Assembly: GCA_029262455.1 (NCBI GenBank)
Contig: JAJCZJ010000064.1
Span: 1 to 50,110 of the forward strand
DNA from: Deltaproteobacteria bacterium
Lineage (GTDB): Bacteria > Desulfobacterota > Binatia > HRBIN30 > CADEER01
Direction of reading: 5' to 3'
DNA: 50,110 bases
The notes beneath the pieces are model-generated. The model made no database searches and was not told the DNA's origin. It saw nothing but the letters and a program-made list of their open reading frames with translations. The position numbers were made by a program, and so were the translations under genes. Positions 1-9,090 of the stretch are shown here, piece after piece (within the stretch, counting starts at the first letter, position 1; every line of letters starts with the position of its first letter).

Positions 1-138
1 ATGGTGATGCCCGGGGACAACGCAAAGTTGTCGGTGGATTTGATTACGCCGATCGCGATGGAAGAGGGCTTGCGCTTTGCCATCCGTGAAGGTGGTCGAA
101 CCGTTGGCGCCGGCGTTGTTACCAAAATCATCGAATAG
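1..138 (+). CDS. tuf: Elongation factor Tu, C-terminal fragment (cut by window edge)
   Basis: The first 45 codons encode the end of EF-Tu, the GTPase that delivers aminoacyl-tRNA to the ribosome. The translation starts MVMPGDN and ends with [15 protein letters not shown] then TAG, which is the conserved last beta-barrel strand (domain 3) of EF-Tu. The ATG at base 1 is an internal Met (the VMPGDN motif); the true start lies before the window. Only 21 bases separate it from rpsJ, the usual str-S10 junction (fusA-tuf-rpsJ), so cotranscription is likely. Confidence 0.95.
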   Translation: MVMPGDNAKLSVDLITPIAMEEGLRFAIREGGRTVGAGVVTKIIE

Positions 139-159
139 TGAACTGAGTCGGCGATTAGT

Positions 160-468
160 ATGAACGATAAGATCCGCATCCGCTTGAGGGCGTACGACTA
201 TCGACTGTTGGATCAGTCCGTACGCGAAATCGTAGAGACAGTGCGTCGTACCGGCGGGCGAGTGGCGGGCCCAATCCCGTTGCCAACTCGAATCGAGCGA
301 TTCACGGTGAACCGCTCGCCGCATGTCGACAAGAAGTCTCGCGAGCAGTTCGAGATTCGAACGCACAAGCGTTTGTTGGATATTCTCGACCCAACTCAGC
401 AAACGATCGACGCACTCGGCAAACTCGACTTGGCCGCCGGCGTCGATGTGGAGATCAAGCTCCAGTAG
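160..468 (+). CDS. rpsJ: Small ribosomal subunit protein uS10 (RpsJ/NusE)
   Basis: 102 aa, the normal length for S10. It packs in the head of the 30S subunit and, with NusB, takes part in transcription antitermination. The sequence shows the family hallmarks: [15 protein letters not shown] at the N-terminus, [29 protein letters not shown] in the middle (the extended loop) and a C-terminal [10 protein letters not shown] strand. It is the first gene of the S10 block, directly after tuf and 31 bases before rplC. No strong Shine-Dalgarno is visible ahead of the ATG. Confidence 0.97.
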   Translation: MNDKIRIRLRAYDYRLLDQSVREIVETVRRTGGRVAGPIPLPTRIERFTVNRSPHVDKKSREQFEIRTHKRLLDILDPTQQTIDALGKLDLAAGVDVEIKLQ

Positions 469-499
469 GGGCTGAGATTAGGTCAAGGGATCTGGTTCC

Positions 500-1183
500 A
501 TGGCACTCGGAATAATCGGCAAGAAAATTGGGATGACCCAAGTTTACACGGAGGACGGAGTTTTGTTGCCGGTCACTGTGATTGAGGCGGGTCCGTGCAC
601 GGTGGTGCAGGCGAAGAATGAAGCGACCGATGGTTATGCCTCGGTGCAGCTCGGCTTCGGTGAGCGTAAGCCGCAACGGGTGTCCAAGGCGTACCGCGAA
701 CACTGTGTGAAGGCGGGCAAGGGAGTGTTCCGGGTCCTCAAGGAGTTCCGGCTCGACGGGGGGAACGACACGTTTTCCCTTGGGCAGGAAGTGGTCGTCG
801 GAAGCTTGTTCAAGGCGGGCGATTTGATCGACGTCACGGGTACATCGAAAGGTCGCGGCTTTGCTGGTGTGATCAAGCGGCACGGGTTCGCAGGATTTCC
901 GGCGAGTCATGGTACGCATGAGTACTTCCGGCACGGCGGCGCGATCGGCAATCGCTCGTACCCTGGACGTGTGTTTAAGGGGAAGCGCATGGCTGGGCAC
1001 TATGGTGCCGAGCGGGTGACCACGATGAATCTCGAAGTCGTCGAAGTGCGCGAAGAGCAGAACCTCTTGCTGGTACGAGGGGCAGTGCCGGGTTCGCGTG
1101 GTGGCGTGGTCGTCTTGCGGCCGGCGGTCAAGGCGATTCGGCGCAGTGACGGTGGCGAAGTCGCAGCGGAGCAGAGTCAATGA
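500..1183 (+). CDS. rplC: Large ribosomal subunit protein uL3
   Basis: 227 aa. L3 binds near the 3' end of 23S rRNA, and its long loop reaches towards the peptidyl transferase centre. The N-terminus (MALGIIGKKIGMTQVYTEDG) and the central GTSKGRGFAGVIKRHGF and GAIGNRSYPGRVFKGKRMAGHYG blocks are diagnostic. The 15-20 residue C-terminal tail after residue 205 is variable in the family. Its TGA overlaps the ATG of rplD (ATGA at 1180-1183), pointing to translational coupling inside the S10 operon. Confidence 0.97.
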   Translation: MALGIIGKKIGMTQVYTEDGVLLPVTVIEAGPCTVVQAKNEATDGYASVQLGFGERKPQRVSKAYREHCVKAGKGVFRVLKEFRLDGGNDTFSLGQEVVVGSLFKAGDLIDVTGTSKGRGFAGVIKRHGFAGFPASHGTHEYFRHGGAIGNRSYPGRVFKGKRMAGHYGAERVTTMNLEVVEVREEQNLLLVRGAVPGSRGGVVVLRPAVKAIRRSDGGEVAAEQSQ

Positions 1184-1806
1184 GTGGCGTGAAAGTTCCT
1201 GTTGTGACGCAGGCCAAGGAAAGCTCCGGTGAGTTCGAGTTGCCCGAGGGTGTTTTCGATGGCCCGGTTCGACGGCACCTCTTGTATGAGGTGGTCAAGA
1301 TGCAGACGGCCAACCGCCGAGCAGGGACATCGTCGGTCAAGACGCGCGGTACCGTCAGCGGCGGTGGCCGCAAGCCCTGGCGTCAAAAGGGTACGGGGCG
1401 AGCCCGCGCGGGATCGACGCGTTCGCCGTTGTGGGCGGGCGGAGCAGTCGTCCACGGCCCGCAGCCGCGAGATTACTCGTATCGCATGCCGATCAGCGCG
1501 CGCCGGGCGGCGCTGCGTTCGGTGCTTGCGATGAAGGTAAAAGAGGGGAAGTTGGTCGTTCTCGACACGTTGGAAGTCGAGCCGAAGACCAAGGTCGTCG
1601 CCGGGATGCTGTCGGCGCTTGGTCTCGACAGTGTGTTGTTCGTGACTGATGCAGCGAACCTCAATCTTGAGCGTGCGACGCGGAACCTCCCGAACGCCAA
1701 GGCGCTGCGCGCCGAGGGTGCGAACGTCTATGACATTCTGCGCTATCGGCATCTCGTCGTTACGCGTGAAGCGATCGCCGCCCTGCAGGGGAGAATCAGC
1801 CGATGA
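1180..1806 (+). CDS. rplD: Large ribosomal subunit protein uL4
   Basis: 208 aa. L4 lines the peptide exit tunnel and in some bacteria represses its own S10 operon. The conserved loop region KTRGTVSGGGRKPWRQKGTGRARAG lies at about residues 55-80. The C-terminal Rossmann-like half carries LVVLDTLEVEPKTK and NVYDILRYRHLVVTREAI. Start and stop overlap rplC and rplW by 4 bp on both sides. The sequence itself shows no obvious leader-type L4 regulatory target in the small part of the leader that is visible. Confidence 0.97.
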   Translation: MSGVKVPVVTQAKESSGEFELPEGVFDGPVRRHLLYEVVKMQTANRRAGTSSVKTRGTVSGGGRKPWRQKGTGRARAGSTRSPLWAGGAVVHGPQPRDYSYRMPISARRAALRSVLAMKVKEGKLVVLDTLEVEPKTKVVAGMLSALGLDSVLFVTDAANLNLERATRNLPNAKALRAEGANVYDILRYRHLVVTREAIAALQGRISR

Positions 1807-2093
1807 AGGAGCTGTTTCAGGTGATTCAGTCGCCGCTGATTACGGAAAAGGGCACCCTGTTGGCGGAAGATGGGAATCAGGTCTTGTTTCGAGTGCCGAA
1901 GGGCGCCAACAAGGCTGAGATTCGGAGCGCTGTCGAGAAACTCTTCGACGTCAAGGTAACAAAGGTCCGGACCCTCAACTATCTCGGCAAGACGCGACGT
2001 GTCGGCCGAGTCGTTGGGCGACGCCCGGGGTGGAAGAAGGCGTACGTGACCCTGGCCGAAGGGCAACGCATCGACTTTTTCGAGGGGGCGTAA
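1803..2093 (+). CDS. rplW: Large ribosomal subunit protein uL23
   Basis: 96 aa. L23 sits at the tunnel exit and is the docking site for trigger factor and the signal recognition particle. It opens with [14 protein letters not shown], has the [28 protein letters not shown] core and the basic [20 protein letters not shown] loop, all typical of the bacterial form. Its ATG overlaps the rplD stop (ATGA). The gene lies between rplD and rplB, as in most bacteria. Confidence 0.97.
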   Translation: MKELFQVIQSPLITEKGTLLAEDGNQVLFRVPKGANKAEIRSAVEKLFDVKVTKVRTLNYLGKTRRVGRVVGRRPGWKKAYVTLAEGQRIDFFEGA

Positions 2094-2098
2094 CAGGC

Positions 2099-2920
2099 AT
2101 GGCGACGAGACAATATAAGCCAACCTCGCCTGGACGGCGTGGCCAGTCGGTTGCGGATTTCAGCGAAGTTTCGAAGAAGGACCCGGAGCGAAGTCTTCTG
2201 GAGCCGCGCAAGCGTTCGGGGGGACGTAATGCGCTAGGCCGGATGACGGTTCGCCACCGCGGTGGTGGGCACAAGCGCCGCTATAGACTCGTGGACTTCA
2301 AGCGGAACAAAGAATTGGTATCAGCGAAGGTTGCAGCGATCGAGTACGATCCAAATCGCAGTGCGCGGATTGCATTGTTGCACTACGCGGACGGGGAGAA
2401 GGCCTACATCCTATCGCCGGTCGGATTGCGTGTTGGAGATACCGTGCAGGCCGGTCCGGGTGCGGACATCAAGCCCGGGAACTCTTTGGCTCTCACGAGT
2501 ATTCCGCTCGGTACACTGCTCCACAACGTGGAGTTGCGACCCGGTCGAGGTGGGCAGCTTGGTCGTAGTGCTGGCACGGGGATTCAGTTGATGGCGAAGG
2601 AAGGGAAGATGGCCCTTCTCAAGCTTCCGTCCGGTGAGCTCCGCCTAGTGCAAGGCTCATGTCGGGCGACCATCGGTGAAGTTGGGAACTCCGACCACTC
2701 TAACGTTTCGCTCGGCAAAGCTGGCCGCAAACGTTGGATGGGACGTCGCCCCAAGGTCCGCGGTATCGCAATGAACCCGGTCGATCACCCGCACGGTGGT
2801 GGTGAAGGTCGATCGAAGGGAAATCACCCGCAAAGTCCGTGGGGATGGCCGACCAAGGGATATCGCACTCGGAACAACCCGCGCACGGACCGCTACATTG
2901 TGAAGCGGCGAGGCAAGTAA
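2099..2920 (+). CDS. rplB: Large ribosomal subunit protein uL2
   Basis: 273 aa from the ATG at 2099 ([14 protein letters not shown]), the normal L2 length. A longer open frame extends back to 2030 inside rplW but would add non-conserved residues, so it was rejected. L2 is needed for subunit association and peptidyl transfer. The conserved [10 protein letters not shown] segment, with the universally conserved histidine near residue 230, is present, as are the [22 protein letters not shown] block and the basic C-terminal tail. Confidence 0.97.
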   Translation: MATRQYKPTSPGRRGQSVADFSEVSKKDPERSLLEPRKRSGGRNALGRMTVRHRGGGHKRRYRLVDFKRNKELVSAKVAAIEYDPNRSARIALLHYADGEKAYILSPVGLRVGDTVQAGPGADIKPGNSLALTSIPLGTLLHNVELRPGRGGQLGRSAGTGIQLMAKEGKMALLKLPSGELRLVQGSCRATIGEVGNSDHSNVSLGKAGRKRWMGRRPKVRGIAMNPVDHPHGGGEGRSKGNHPQSPWGWPTKGYRTRNNPRTDRYIVKRRGK

Positions 2921-2930
2921 GGGGATCATC

Positions 2931-3212
2931 GTGGCACGCTCGATCAAAAAGGGTCCGTTCATTGATGGCCATGTCCTGAAGAAGGTCGAAGCCATGGAGG
3001 CTTCCGGCGAAAAACGCATCATCCGGACGTGGTCGCGTCGATCGACGATCACACCGGAGATGGTTGGGCACACCTTTGCTGTCCACAACGGGCGCAAGTT
3101 CATCCCGGTGTACATTTCGGAGAACATGGTTGGACACAAGCTCGGTGAATTCTCACCGACGCGGACGTTTCACGGTCACTCGGGCGATCGTAAGTCGGAC
3201 AAGGGAAAGTAG
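2931..3212 (+). CDS. rpsS: Small ribosomal subunit protein uS19
   Basis: 93 aa. S19 lies in the 30S head next to S13 and contacts the A-site side. The start is a GTG at 2931, preceded by AGGGGATC as a weak Shine-Dalgarno. The conserved blocks [37 protein letters not shown] and [14 protein letters not shown] are all visible. It sits 10 bases after rplB and 3 bases before rplV. Confidence 0.97.
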   Translation: MARSIKKGPFIDGHVLKKVEAMEASGEKRIIRTWSRRSTITPEMVGHTFAVHNGRKFIPVYISENMVGHKLGEFSPTRTFHGHSGDRKSDKGK

Positions 3213-3215
3213 GCG

Positions 3216-3548
3216 ATGGAAGCGCGTGCAATCAATCGAAATTTGCGCATTGCCCCGCGCAAGATGCGTCTCGTGGCCGACTTGGTGCGTGGCAAAGACG
3301 TTGGGTCGGCTCTCGTGATGCTCGAGAACCTGCCGAAAAAGGGCGCGCGCATCGTATCGAAGACAATTCGATCGGTCGTTGCGAACGCAGAGAACACTCA
3401 ATCGGTGGACGTGGACCGTCTTTATATCAAAACAATCGCTGTTGATGGTGGCGCTGTGATGAAGCGCTTTACGCCGCGAGCGCACGGTAGGGCGACGGTA
3501 GTGCGGAAGCGGACATCGCATCTGACTGTCATCGTCGACGAACGGTAA
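3216..3548 (+). CDS. rplV: Large ribosomal subunit protein uL22
   Basis: 110 aa. L22 forms the exit-tunnel constriction with L4 through its extended beta-hairpin. The N-terminus [19 protein letters not shown] and the hairpin near residues 85-98 ([26 protein letters not shown]) fit the bacterial family. The order rpsS-rplV-rpsC is the canonical one. Confidence 0.97.
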   Translation: MEARAINRNLRIAPRKMRLVADLVRGKDVGSALVMLENLPKKGARIVSKTIRSVVANAENTQSVDVDRLYIKTIAVDGGAVMKRFTPRAHGRATVVRKRTSHLTVIVDER

Positions 3549-3562
3549 GGCGGGGAGCTCGA

Positions 3563-4225
3563 ATGGGTCAAAAAGTACATCCGCGAGGGTTTCGCCTCGG
3601 TGTCATCGATAGCAGCGATTCGAAGTGGTTTGCGCGTCGCGATTTCGATGAGCTACTGCACGAAGATCTGAAGCTGCGCAAGTTTCTCAAGCAGAAGCTC
3701 TATCATGCGGGTATCTCCAAGGTTGAGATCGAGCGCGCGGCAAACAAGGCGAAGATCAATATATTTACGGCCCGCCCGGGCATCGTCATCGGTAAGAAGG
3801 GCGCAGAGATCGAGAAGCTCAAGAGTGAGCTTGCTGCGATGACCGAGCGAGAAACCTTCATCAATATTCATGAAGTACGACGGCCCGACCTCGATGGTCA
3901 GCTCGTGGCCGAAAATATCGCCCTTCAATTGGAGCGGCGTGTGGCTTTCCGACGCGCGATGAAAGAGGCGGTCAGTCGTGGGATGCGCATGGGAGCGCAG
4001 GGGATCAAGGTGCGTTGTGCAGGGCGTCTCGGCGGAGCTGAGATTGCGCGCTCGGAGTGGTATCGAGAAGGTCGGGTGCCTCTTCACACCTTGCGAGCCG
4101 ATATTAGTTACGGAACGGCCGTGGGCAAGACGACTTACGGAGTCATCGGTGTCAAGGTTTGGATCTTCCGAGGAGAAATATTGACTCTTCAAGAAGACGA
4201 GCAAAAGACCCCGATGGGCGTCTGA
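3563..4225 (+). CDS. rpsC: Small ribosomal subunit protein uS3
   Basis: 220 aa. S3 forms part of the mRNA entry channel. It begins [14 protein letters not shown] and has the type II KH RNA-binding domain with the GxxG loop in [14 protein letters not shown] (around residues 75-90). The C-terminal domain carries [20 protein letters not shown] and [14 protein letters not shown]. The tail is short, like most bacterial S3 proteins outside Enterobacteria. An antisense open frame of 449 codons covers this and the next genes but has no protein character. Confidence 0.97.
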   Translation: MGQKVHPRGFRLGVIDSSDSKWFARRDFDELLHEDLKLRKFLKQKLYHAGISKVEIERAANKAKINIFTARPGIVIGKKGAEIEKLKSELAAMTERETFINIHEVRRPDLDGQLVAENIALQLERRVAFRRAMKEAVSRGMRMGAQGIKVRCAGRLGGAEIARSEWYREGRVPLHTLRADISYGTAVGKTTYGVIGVKVWIFRGEILTLQEDEQKTPMGV

Positions 4226-4240
4226 GTCGGGAGAAACGGA

Positions 4241-4666
4241 ATGCTCGCACCAAAAAAACTCAAGTTTCGGAAGCGGTTCAAAGGCCGTCGACGCGGTACG
4301 GCGTACCGTGGGTCGACGCTGGCATACGGTGACTACGGTCTGCAGGCGACCGATCGTGGCTGGGTGACGGCGCGGCAAATCGAGGCAGCTCGTATCGCTC
4401 TGACCCGTCGTATCAAGCGTGGCGGTCGCGTCTGGATCAGGATTTTTCCGGATAAGCCGTTGTCGAAGAAACCGGCAGAAACCAGGATGGGAAAAGGAAA
4501 AGGTAATCCGGAGCAGTGGGTTGCCGTGGTCAAGCCAGGGCGGATTATCTTCGAGATGGAAGGTGTGGATCCGGCGATCGCGCGCGAGGCCATGCGCCTG
4601 GCAGCACGAAAGCTCGCGATACCGACGCAGTATTGTGAGCGTCCGGGAGTCGAGCATGCAAGCTAG
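4241..4666 (+). CDS. rplP: Large ribosomal subunit protein uL16
   Basis: 141 aa. L16 organises the A site and the base of the central protuberance. Diagnostic segments are [69 protein letters not shown] and [15 protein letters not shown]. The arginine in the [11 protein letters not shown] loop that is hydroxylated by YcfD in some Proteobacteria cannot be assessed from sequence alone. The last 11 bases overlap rpmC. Confidence 0.97.
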   Translation: MLAPKKLKFRKRFKGRRRGTAYRGSTLAYGDYGLQATDRGWVTARQIEAARIALTRRIKRGGRVWIRIFPDKPLSKKPAETRMGKGKGNPEQWVAVVKPGRIIFEMEGVDPAIAREAMRLAARKLAIPTQYCERPGVEHAS

Positions 4667-4859
4667 CGCAATTCGCGAGCTGAGCGAGGACGAGCTCTCG
4701 AGCAAAGAGACGGAGCTTCGCGAGTCGATTTTTCGCTTCCAGCTTCGGCGTGGCACGAACCAATTGGAAAGCTCTGCGGCACTAGGGGCGGCACGTCGGG
4801 ATTTAGCGCGTGTCAAAACCATCAAGAACGAACGAGCCCGACGAGGCGAAAAGTCATGA
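4656..4859 (+). CDS. rpmC: Large ribosomal subunit protein uL29
   Basis: 67 aa from the ATG at 4656 ([14 protein letters not shown]). The frame is open further upstream inside rplP, but the L29 fold starts here: two antiparallel helices with [31 protein letters not shown] and [17 protein letters not shown]29 sits by L23 at the tunnel exit. The start overlaps the rplP end by 11 bp and the stop overlaps the rpsQ start by 4 bp, so translation is probably coupled through three genes. Confidence 0.93.
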   Translation: MQASAIRELSEDELSSKETELRESIFRFQLRRGTNQLESSAALGAARRDLARVKTIKNERARRGEKS

Positions 4860-5113
4860 TTACGCGTGGAAAGACAAAAGTTCGAGAGGGTGTGGTAGTC
4901 AGCAACGCGATGGACAAGACCGCTGTTGTTACCGTCAGCCGATTGGTGAAGCACCCGCAGTACAAGAAATACGTGAAGCGTCGGAAGCGATTCAAGGTGC
5001 ACGACGAAAAGAACGAATGTGGCGTCGGCGATCGAGTGACGATCGCGGAGATGCGGCCGCTCAGCAAGGACAAGCGCTGGCGGCTACAGAAAATTGTTGA
5101 GAAGGCGGACTGA
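4856..5113 (+). CDS. rpsQ: Small ribosomal subunit protein uS17
   Basis: 85 aa, a primary 16S rRNA-binding OB-fold protein. The conserved [16 protein letters not shown] strand, the [20 protein letters not shown] loop and [18 protein letters not shown] are visible. The ATG overlaps the rpmC stop. A 34-base gap, larger than most here, separates it from rplN. Confidence 0.96.
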   Translation: MITRGKTKVREGVVVSNAMDKTAVVTVSRLVKHPQYKKYVKRRKRFKVHDEKNECGVGDRVTIAEMRPLSKDKRWRLQKIVEKAD

Positions 5114-5147
5114 GGGGCCTACGCCGCTCGTTTGGAAGATATAAAAG

Positions 5148-5516
5148 ATGGTGCAGACGGAATCAGTATTGGATGTGGCGGACAATTCGGGAGCGCGCCG
5201 GGTTCTCTGCATCAAGGTGCTGGGCGGCTCGCGACGCAAGTATGCCTCACTCGGAGATATTATCGTTGTGAGTGTCAAGGAGGCGGCGCCGAACTCGAAG
5301 GTGAAGAAGGGCGACGTGATGAAGGCAGTCGTGGTCCGTACCGCCAAGGAAGTCGGGCGGCCGGACGGATCCTTCATTCGCTTCGACAACAATTCCGCTG
5401 TGCTCATCGACAACCAGAGGGAACCGGTTGGGACCCGTATTTTTGGTCCTGTCGCACGTGAATTGCGCGCCAAGCGGTTTATGAAGATTCTGTCCCTGGC
5501 ACCTGAGGTTCTGTGA
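5148..5516 (+). CDS. rplN: Large ribosomal subunit protein uL14
   Basis: 122 aa, the standard L14 length. L14 lies at the subunit interface and is the binding site of the silencing factor RsfS. It begins [28 protein letters not shown] and contains [23 protein letters not shown] and the C-terminal [19 protein letters not shown]. It opens the spc-type half of the cluster (rplN-rplX-rplE-rpsN). Confidence 0.97.
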   Translation: MVQTESVLDVADNSGARRVLCIKVLGGSRRKYASLGDIIVVSVKEAAPNSKVKKGDVMKAVVVRTAKEVGRPDGSFIRFDNNSAVLIDNQREPVGTRIFGPVARELRAKRFMKILSLAPEVL

Positions 5517-5525
5517 GAGAGAGCA

Positions 5526-5846
5526 ATGCGAGCGCGGATTAAAAAGAACGATACGGTGGTTGTGATCGCCGGGAAGGAACGCAACAAGCAGGGGAAAGTG
5601 CTGCGCGTAATTCCATCCAGTGGGCGAGCGATTGTCGAGAATCTCAATATGGTGAAGCGCCACACGCGGGCGACGGGGCCTCAGGCGGCGTCTGGGATTG
5701 TCGAAAAAGAGGCTCCGATTCACATGTCGAACCTGATGTGTCTTTGTGAGAAATGTAACGCGCCGACGCGTCTGGGGAAGAAAACTCTCGACGATGGTCG
5801 TGGTGTGCGCGTGTGCCGTCGCTGCGGCGACCAGCTGGATGGGTGA
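5526..5846 (+). CDS. rplX: Large ribosomal subunit protein uL24 (zinc-motif form)
   Basis: 106 aa. L24 starts 50S assembly by binding the 5' end of 23S rRNA through its KOW domain ([22 protein letters not shown]). The C-terminal part has two cysteine pairs, CLCEKC near residue 75 and CRRCG near residue 98, spaced as a zinc ribbon. Many L24 proteins have lost this motif. Spacing to rplE is 4 bases. Confidence 0.96.
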   Translation: MRARIKKNDTVVVIAGKERNKQGKVLRVIPSSGRAIVENLNMVKRHTRATGPQAASGIVEKEAPIHMSNLMCLCEKCNAPTRLGKKTLDDGRGVRVCRRCGDQLDG

Positions 5847-5850
5847 CCCG

Positions 5851-6390
5851 ATGGCACGGATGAAAGATAGATATCGTGCGGAGATCGCTCCGCAACTCAT
5901 GAAGGACCTGGGCTATGGGAACGTGAACCAGGTGCCCAAGATTGAGAAGGTCGTTCTGAATATGGGCCTCGGCGAAGCGATTCAAAATGCCAAGGTGATG
6001 GACGCGGCCGTGACTGAGATGACGGCGATTTCGGGTCAGAAGCCTGTGGTCGCCAAGGCCCGTAAGGCCATTGCGAACTTCAAGCTGCGCGAAAATATGC
6101 CGATCGGCTGCAGGGTGACTCTGCGCGGCAATCACATGTATGAATTCCTCGATAGGTTGATGTCGCTTGCGCTGCCGCGCGTGCGTGACTTTCGCGGCGT
6201 CTCGGACCGGTCCTTCGACGGTCGTGGCAACTATTCCCTTGGGATTCGCGAGCAGATCATTTTCCCGGAGATCGACCTCGACAATGTCGACAAGGTTCGA
6301 GGACTGAGCGTTTCAATCGTAACCACTGCAAAGACGGATGCGGAAGGCAAGGCGCTGCTCAAGGCGCTTGGAATGCCCTTTCGCGCGTAG
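5851..6390 (+). CDS. rplE: Large ribosomal subunit protein uL5
   Basis: 179 aa from the ATG at 5851 ([16 protein letters not shown]). A longer frame reaching back to 5746 inside rplX adds non-homologous sequence and was not used. L5 binds 5S rRNA in the central protuberance. Conserved elements are [39 protein letters not shown] and the [21 protein letters not shown] block. Confidence 0.97.
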   Translation: MARMKDRYRAEIAPQLMKDLGYGNVNQVPKIEKVVLNMGLGEAIQNAKVMDAAVTEMTAISGQKPVVAKARKAIANFKLRENMPIGCRVTLRGNHMYEFLDRLMSLALPRVRDFRGVSDRSFDGRGNYSLGIREQIIFPEIDLDNVDKVRGLSVSIVTTAKTDAEGKALLKALGMPFRA

Positions 6391-6401
6391 GAGAGAATCA
6401 C

Positions 6402-6587
6402 GTGGCTAAAACCAGCATGCGTATCAAGGCGCAGCGTCCGCCTAAGTTCAAGGTGAGGCAGAACAACCGATGCCCCCTGTGTGGCCGGCCGCGCGCGTTT
6501 TATCGCCGCTTCCGCATGTGCCGTCTGTGCCTACGTGACCTCGCGTTGCGTGGCCAGATCCCAGGCATGCGCAAGGCAAGCTGGTAA
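6402..6587 (+). CDS. rpsN: Small ribosomal subunit protein uS14, zinc-binding (type Z)
   Basis: 61 aa with a GTG start at 6402 behind GGAGAG. This is the short zinc form of S14: CPLCGRPR and [12 protein letters not shown] supply the four zinc ligands. The longer, zinc-free form found in Gammaproteobacteria is about 100 aa. The C-terminus [11 protein letters not shown] is invariant in the family. It lies between rplE and rpsH as expected. Confidence 0.97.
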   Translation: MAKTSMRIKAQRPPKFKVRQNNRCPLCGRPRAFYRRFRMCRLCLRDLALRGQIPGMRKASW

Positions 6588-6600
6588 CCGGAGATTTGTT

Positions 6601-7002
6601 ATGTCGATGTCTGATCCGATTTCTGATCTCCTGACCCGTATTCGCAATGGGTCTCAGGCGCGCAAGGAGTACATTGAGTGCCCTTGGTCGCGCACGAACG
6701 AGAAAATCGCCGAGGTCATGGTTGCTGAGGGTTTCCTCAAAGACCTAAACGTCGTCGAGTTGGACGCACCAAAGAAAACGCTCCGTGTGTGGATTCGCTA
6801 CGACCGTCGGCATCAGCCGGTGTTGCAGGGGATTCGCAGGATAAGTCGGCCGAGTTACCGTGTGTATGTTGGTGCGAAGGCGATTCCGGCGGTACGTGGT
6901 GGCCTTGGGGTAAGTATCGTTTCGACCCCGTCCGGCATCATGCCGAATCGTGAAGCAACGAAGAAAAATGTTGGGGGGGAGCTCCTCTGCTCCGTTTGGT
7001 GA
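6601..7002 (+). CDS. rpsH: Small ribosomal subunit protein uS8
   Basis: 133 aa from the ATG at 6601 (MSMSDPISDLLTRIRNG). The frame is open upstream through rpsN but conservation begins here. S8 is a primary 16S rRNA binder in the 30S platform and the spc operon repressor in E. coli. The C-terminal STPSGIMPNREATKKNVGGELLCSVW contains the family signature. It is followed by a 6-base gap and rplF. Confidence 0.97.
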   Translation: MSMSDPISDLLTRIRNGSQARKEYIECPWSRTNEKIAEVMVAEGFLKDLNVVELDAPKKTLRVWIRYDRRHQPVLQGIRRISRPSYRVYVGAKAIPAVRGGLGVSIVSTPSGIMPNREATKKNVGGELLCSVW

Positions 7003-7008
7003 GACGCG

Positions 7009-7557
7009 ATGTCACGAGTTGGTAGATTGCCCATCCCGATCCCTGACGGTGTCAAGGTTCGCGAAGAGGGCGGAGTGGTTTCCGTAGAGGGGCCGAAGGG
7101 GAAAGGGCAGTACTCTTTGCCTTCGACGGTTTCCCTCAAATTGGAAGACGGCAAGATTACTGTTGAGCGAGTCGGCGATGACCGCGATGCGCGCGCCAAG
7201 CATGGTTTGGTGCGTAAGCTGATTGCGAATATCGTCGAGGGGACGGGCCAGGGCTTTTCTCGGACACTCGAGATTGTCGGAGTTGGGTATCGAGCCGACG
7301 TCAAAGGGAAAGAGATTCATCTCAGTCTCGGGTATTCCCATCCCATCATTTATACGCTTCCGGACGGGGTGTCGGCCAAAGTCGACAAACAGACGGTCCT
7401 GACGATGGAGTCCGCGGACAAGCAGTTGTTGGGCGAAGTGAGTGCGCAGATCCGAGGGCTTCGGCCGCCCGAGCCGTACAAGGGCAAAGGGATCAAGTAT
7501 TCGGACGAACATATCCGTCGCAAGGCTGGTAAGGCCGCCGGAGCTGGCGGGAGGTAG
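7009..7557 (+). CDS. rplF: Large ribosomal subunit protein uL6
   Basis: 182 aa made of the two tandem L6 domains. L6 lies close to the sarcin-ricin loop and the factor-binding site. MSRVGRLPIPIPDGV and the second-domain signature RGLRPPEPYKGKGIKYSDE are clear. The tail RRKAGKAAGAGGR is basic and typical. Confidence 0.97.
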   Translation: MSRVGRLPIPIPDGVKVREEGGVVSVEGPKGKGQYSLPSTVSLKLEDGKITVERVGDDRDARAKHGLVRKLIANIVEGTGQGFSRTLEIVGVGYRADVKGKEIHLSLGYSHPIIYTLPDGVSAKVDKQTVLTMESADKQLLGEVSAQIRGLRPPEPYKGKGIKYSDEHIRRKAGKAAGAGGR

Positions 7558-7560
7558 GTC

Positions 7561-7914
7561 ATGGCAACGGCACAGAGGCAGTTGGCGCGCAGACGGCGCC
7601 AGACGAATATTCGCAGACAGATTCGCGGCACGGGGGTTGTGCCGCGGCTGACCGTTTTTAGAAGCAACCGACACACCTATGCCCAGGTGATTTCGGACGA
7701 CTCGGGCAACACTCTTGCCTCTGCTTCGACTCTCAAGCTGGATGGTAAGGGTTCGGGAAATCGTGGAGCGGCACGCAAGGTCGGTGAGACCATTGCGGAA
7801 TTGTGTAAAGCGCAGAGCATCGAGCGCGTCGTCTTCGATCGCAATGGATTCCTCTTTCACGGCCGGGTCAAAGAAGTGGCCGAAGGAGCCCGCGCATCGG
7901 GCTTGAAGTTCTAG
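7561..7914 (+). CDS. rplR: Large ribosomal subunit protein uL18
   Basis: 117 aa. L18 binds 5S rRNA along with L5. It has the basic N-terminal tail, then the core VVPRLTVFRSNRHTYAQVISDDSGNTLASAST, and ends with the family motif RVVFDRNGFLFHGRVKEVAEGARASGLKF. The ATG comes 3 bases after the rplF stop region, inside GGAGGTAGGTC, so the Shine-Dalgarno overlaps the rplF end. Confidence 0.97.
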   Translation: MATAQRQLARRRRQTNIRRQIRGTGVVPRLTVFRSNRHTYAQVISDDSGNTLASASTLKLDGKGSGNRGAARKVGETIAELCKAQSIERVVFDRNGFLFHGRVKEVAEGARASGLKF

Positions 7915-7923
7915 GAGCGAGAA

Positions 7924-8442
7924 ATGGCTATCGGCCGAGGACGCGATCGCATCGAGATCAACGGTGTGGAATTCAAAGAAAAGGTTGTCCATATCAACCG
8001 TGTAGCAAAGGTTGTGAAGGGTGGGCGGCGCTTTAGTTTTGGGGCACTGGTTGTCGTGGGTAACTTCCAAGGGCAGGTCGGGTTCGGCCTTGGCAAAGCC
8101 AAGGAAGTCCCGGAGGCCATTCGTAAGGCCATCGAGGCGGCCAAGAAGTCGCTCGTCGATGTGCCGATTGTCGATGGCACGATTCCGTTTGAGATCGAGG
8201 GACGCTTTGGTGCGGGCCACGTGTTATTGCGGCCGGCTGGACAGGGAACGGGTGTCATTGCTGGTGGTGGTGTTCGTGCGGTGATCGAGCTGTCCGGGAT
8301 CCGCAACGTTCTGACGAAGTGTTTGGGCTCCCACAATCCACACAACATGGTCAAAGCGACGCTCGCGGGGCTGGGAGAGCTTCAAACGATTGAGCAGGTC
8401 GCCGAGCGACGCGGTAAGACGGTCGAAGAACTGACGGCTTGA
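7924..8442 (+). CDS. rpsE: Small ribosomal subunit protein uS5
   Basis: 172 aa. S5 contributes to the mRNA entry site and to decoding accuracy. The double-stranded RNA-binding domain is at the N-terminus ([21 protein letters not shown], then [25 protein letters not shown]). The C-terminal domain carries [19 protein letters not shown] and a terminal RRGKTVEEL. Neighbours rplR and rpmD are canonical. Confidence 0.97.
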   Translation: MAIGRGRDRIEINGVEFKEKVVHINRVAKVVKGGRRFSFGALVVVGNFQGQVGFGLGKAKEVPEAIRKAIEAAKKSLVDVPIVDGTIPFEIEGRFGAGHVLLRPAGQGTGVIAGGGVRAVIELSGIRNVLTKCLGSHNPHNMVKATLAGLGELQTIEQVAERRGKTVEELTA

Positions 8443-8449
8443 GGGCGCA

Positions 8450-8632
8450 ATGGCGGATAAGATCAAACTTACGCTGACGGGAAGTCCGATTGGCCATGTG
8501 CAGTCGCAGCGACAGACGTTGCGAGGGCTTGGGCTGACGCGGATGGGAAAGACCGTAGAGGTCGTCAGGAATCCTTCGACGCTTGGCATGGTCAAGAAGG
8601 TCGCCCATCTCGTGCGTGTGCACGAGGAGTAG
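8450..8632 (+). CDS. rpmD: Large ribosomal subunit protein uL30
   Basis: 60 aa. A small 50S protein that is missing from some lineages. The body KIKLTLTGSPIGHVQSQRQTLRGLGL and RNPSTLGMVKKVAHLVRV is a full-length bacterial L30. It lies between rpsE and rplO with gaps of 7 and 8 bases. Confidence 0.95.
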   Translation: MADKIKLTLTGSPIGHVQSQRQTLRGLGLTRMGKTVEVVRNPSTLGMVKKVAHLVRVHEE

Positions 8633-8640
8633 GTAAAAAA

Positions 8641-9090
8641 ATGGATTTGAGTAACCTGTCTCCCGCCAAGGGGGCGATAAAGAAGCGCAAACGCGTCGGT
8701 CGTGGACCGGGTTCGGGCCACGGGAAGACGTCGGGGCGCGGTCATAAGGGTGCCGGCCAGCGCGCTGGCGCGAATCCTGCGCCTGGCTTCGAGGGTGGCC
8801 AGATGCCACTTGCGAGACGGTTGCCGAAGCACGGTTTTTTCAACCCGTTCCGCGTCGAGTACTCGATCGTGAACCTCGCCGATCTGGAGGCGCAGTTCGA
8901 TGCCGGCGCGACCGTCGACCCGGAAGCATTGTTGCAAAAGCGGATGGTACGCAAGGGACGCCCAGTCAAGATTCTGGCTCGGGGCGATTTGAAGAAGTCG
9001 ATTAGCGTCAAGGCGCATGCCTTCAGTGGCAAAGCCAAGGACGGGATCACCGCCGCCGGTGGTAGCGCCGAGGTACTTAAGCGTGCTTGA
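8641..9090 (+). CDS. rplO: Large ribosomal subunit protein uL15
   Basis: 149 aa. L15 is a late 50S assembly protein with a long, glycine-rich N-terminal extension that penetrates the rRNA. Here this is KKRKRVGRGPGSGHGKTSGRGHKG and AGQRAGANPAPGFEGGQMPL. The globular C-terminal domain runs from about residue 75 to the end. The last 8 bases overlap the proposed secY start. Confidence 0.97.
   Translation: MDLSNLSPAKGAIKKRKRVGRGPGSGHGKTSGRGHKGAGQRAGANPAPGFEGGQMPLARRLPKHGFFNPFRVEYSIVNLADLEAQFDAGATVDPEALLQKRMVRKGRPVKILARGDLKKSISVKAHAFSGKAKDGITAAGGSAEVLKRA

Noticed and set aside
3653-5002. 449-codon open frame on the minus strand across rpsC, rplP and rpmC
   Set aside because: It is antisense to conserved ribosomal genes, has no ribosome binding site or protein-like composition, and arises from the GC-rich codon pattern.
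7012-8220. 402-codon open frame on the minus strand across rplF-rpsE
   Set aside because: Same reason: a shadow of the ribosomal protein genes on the other strand.
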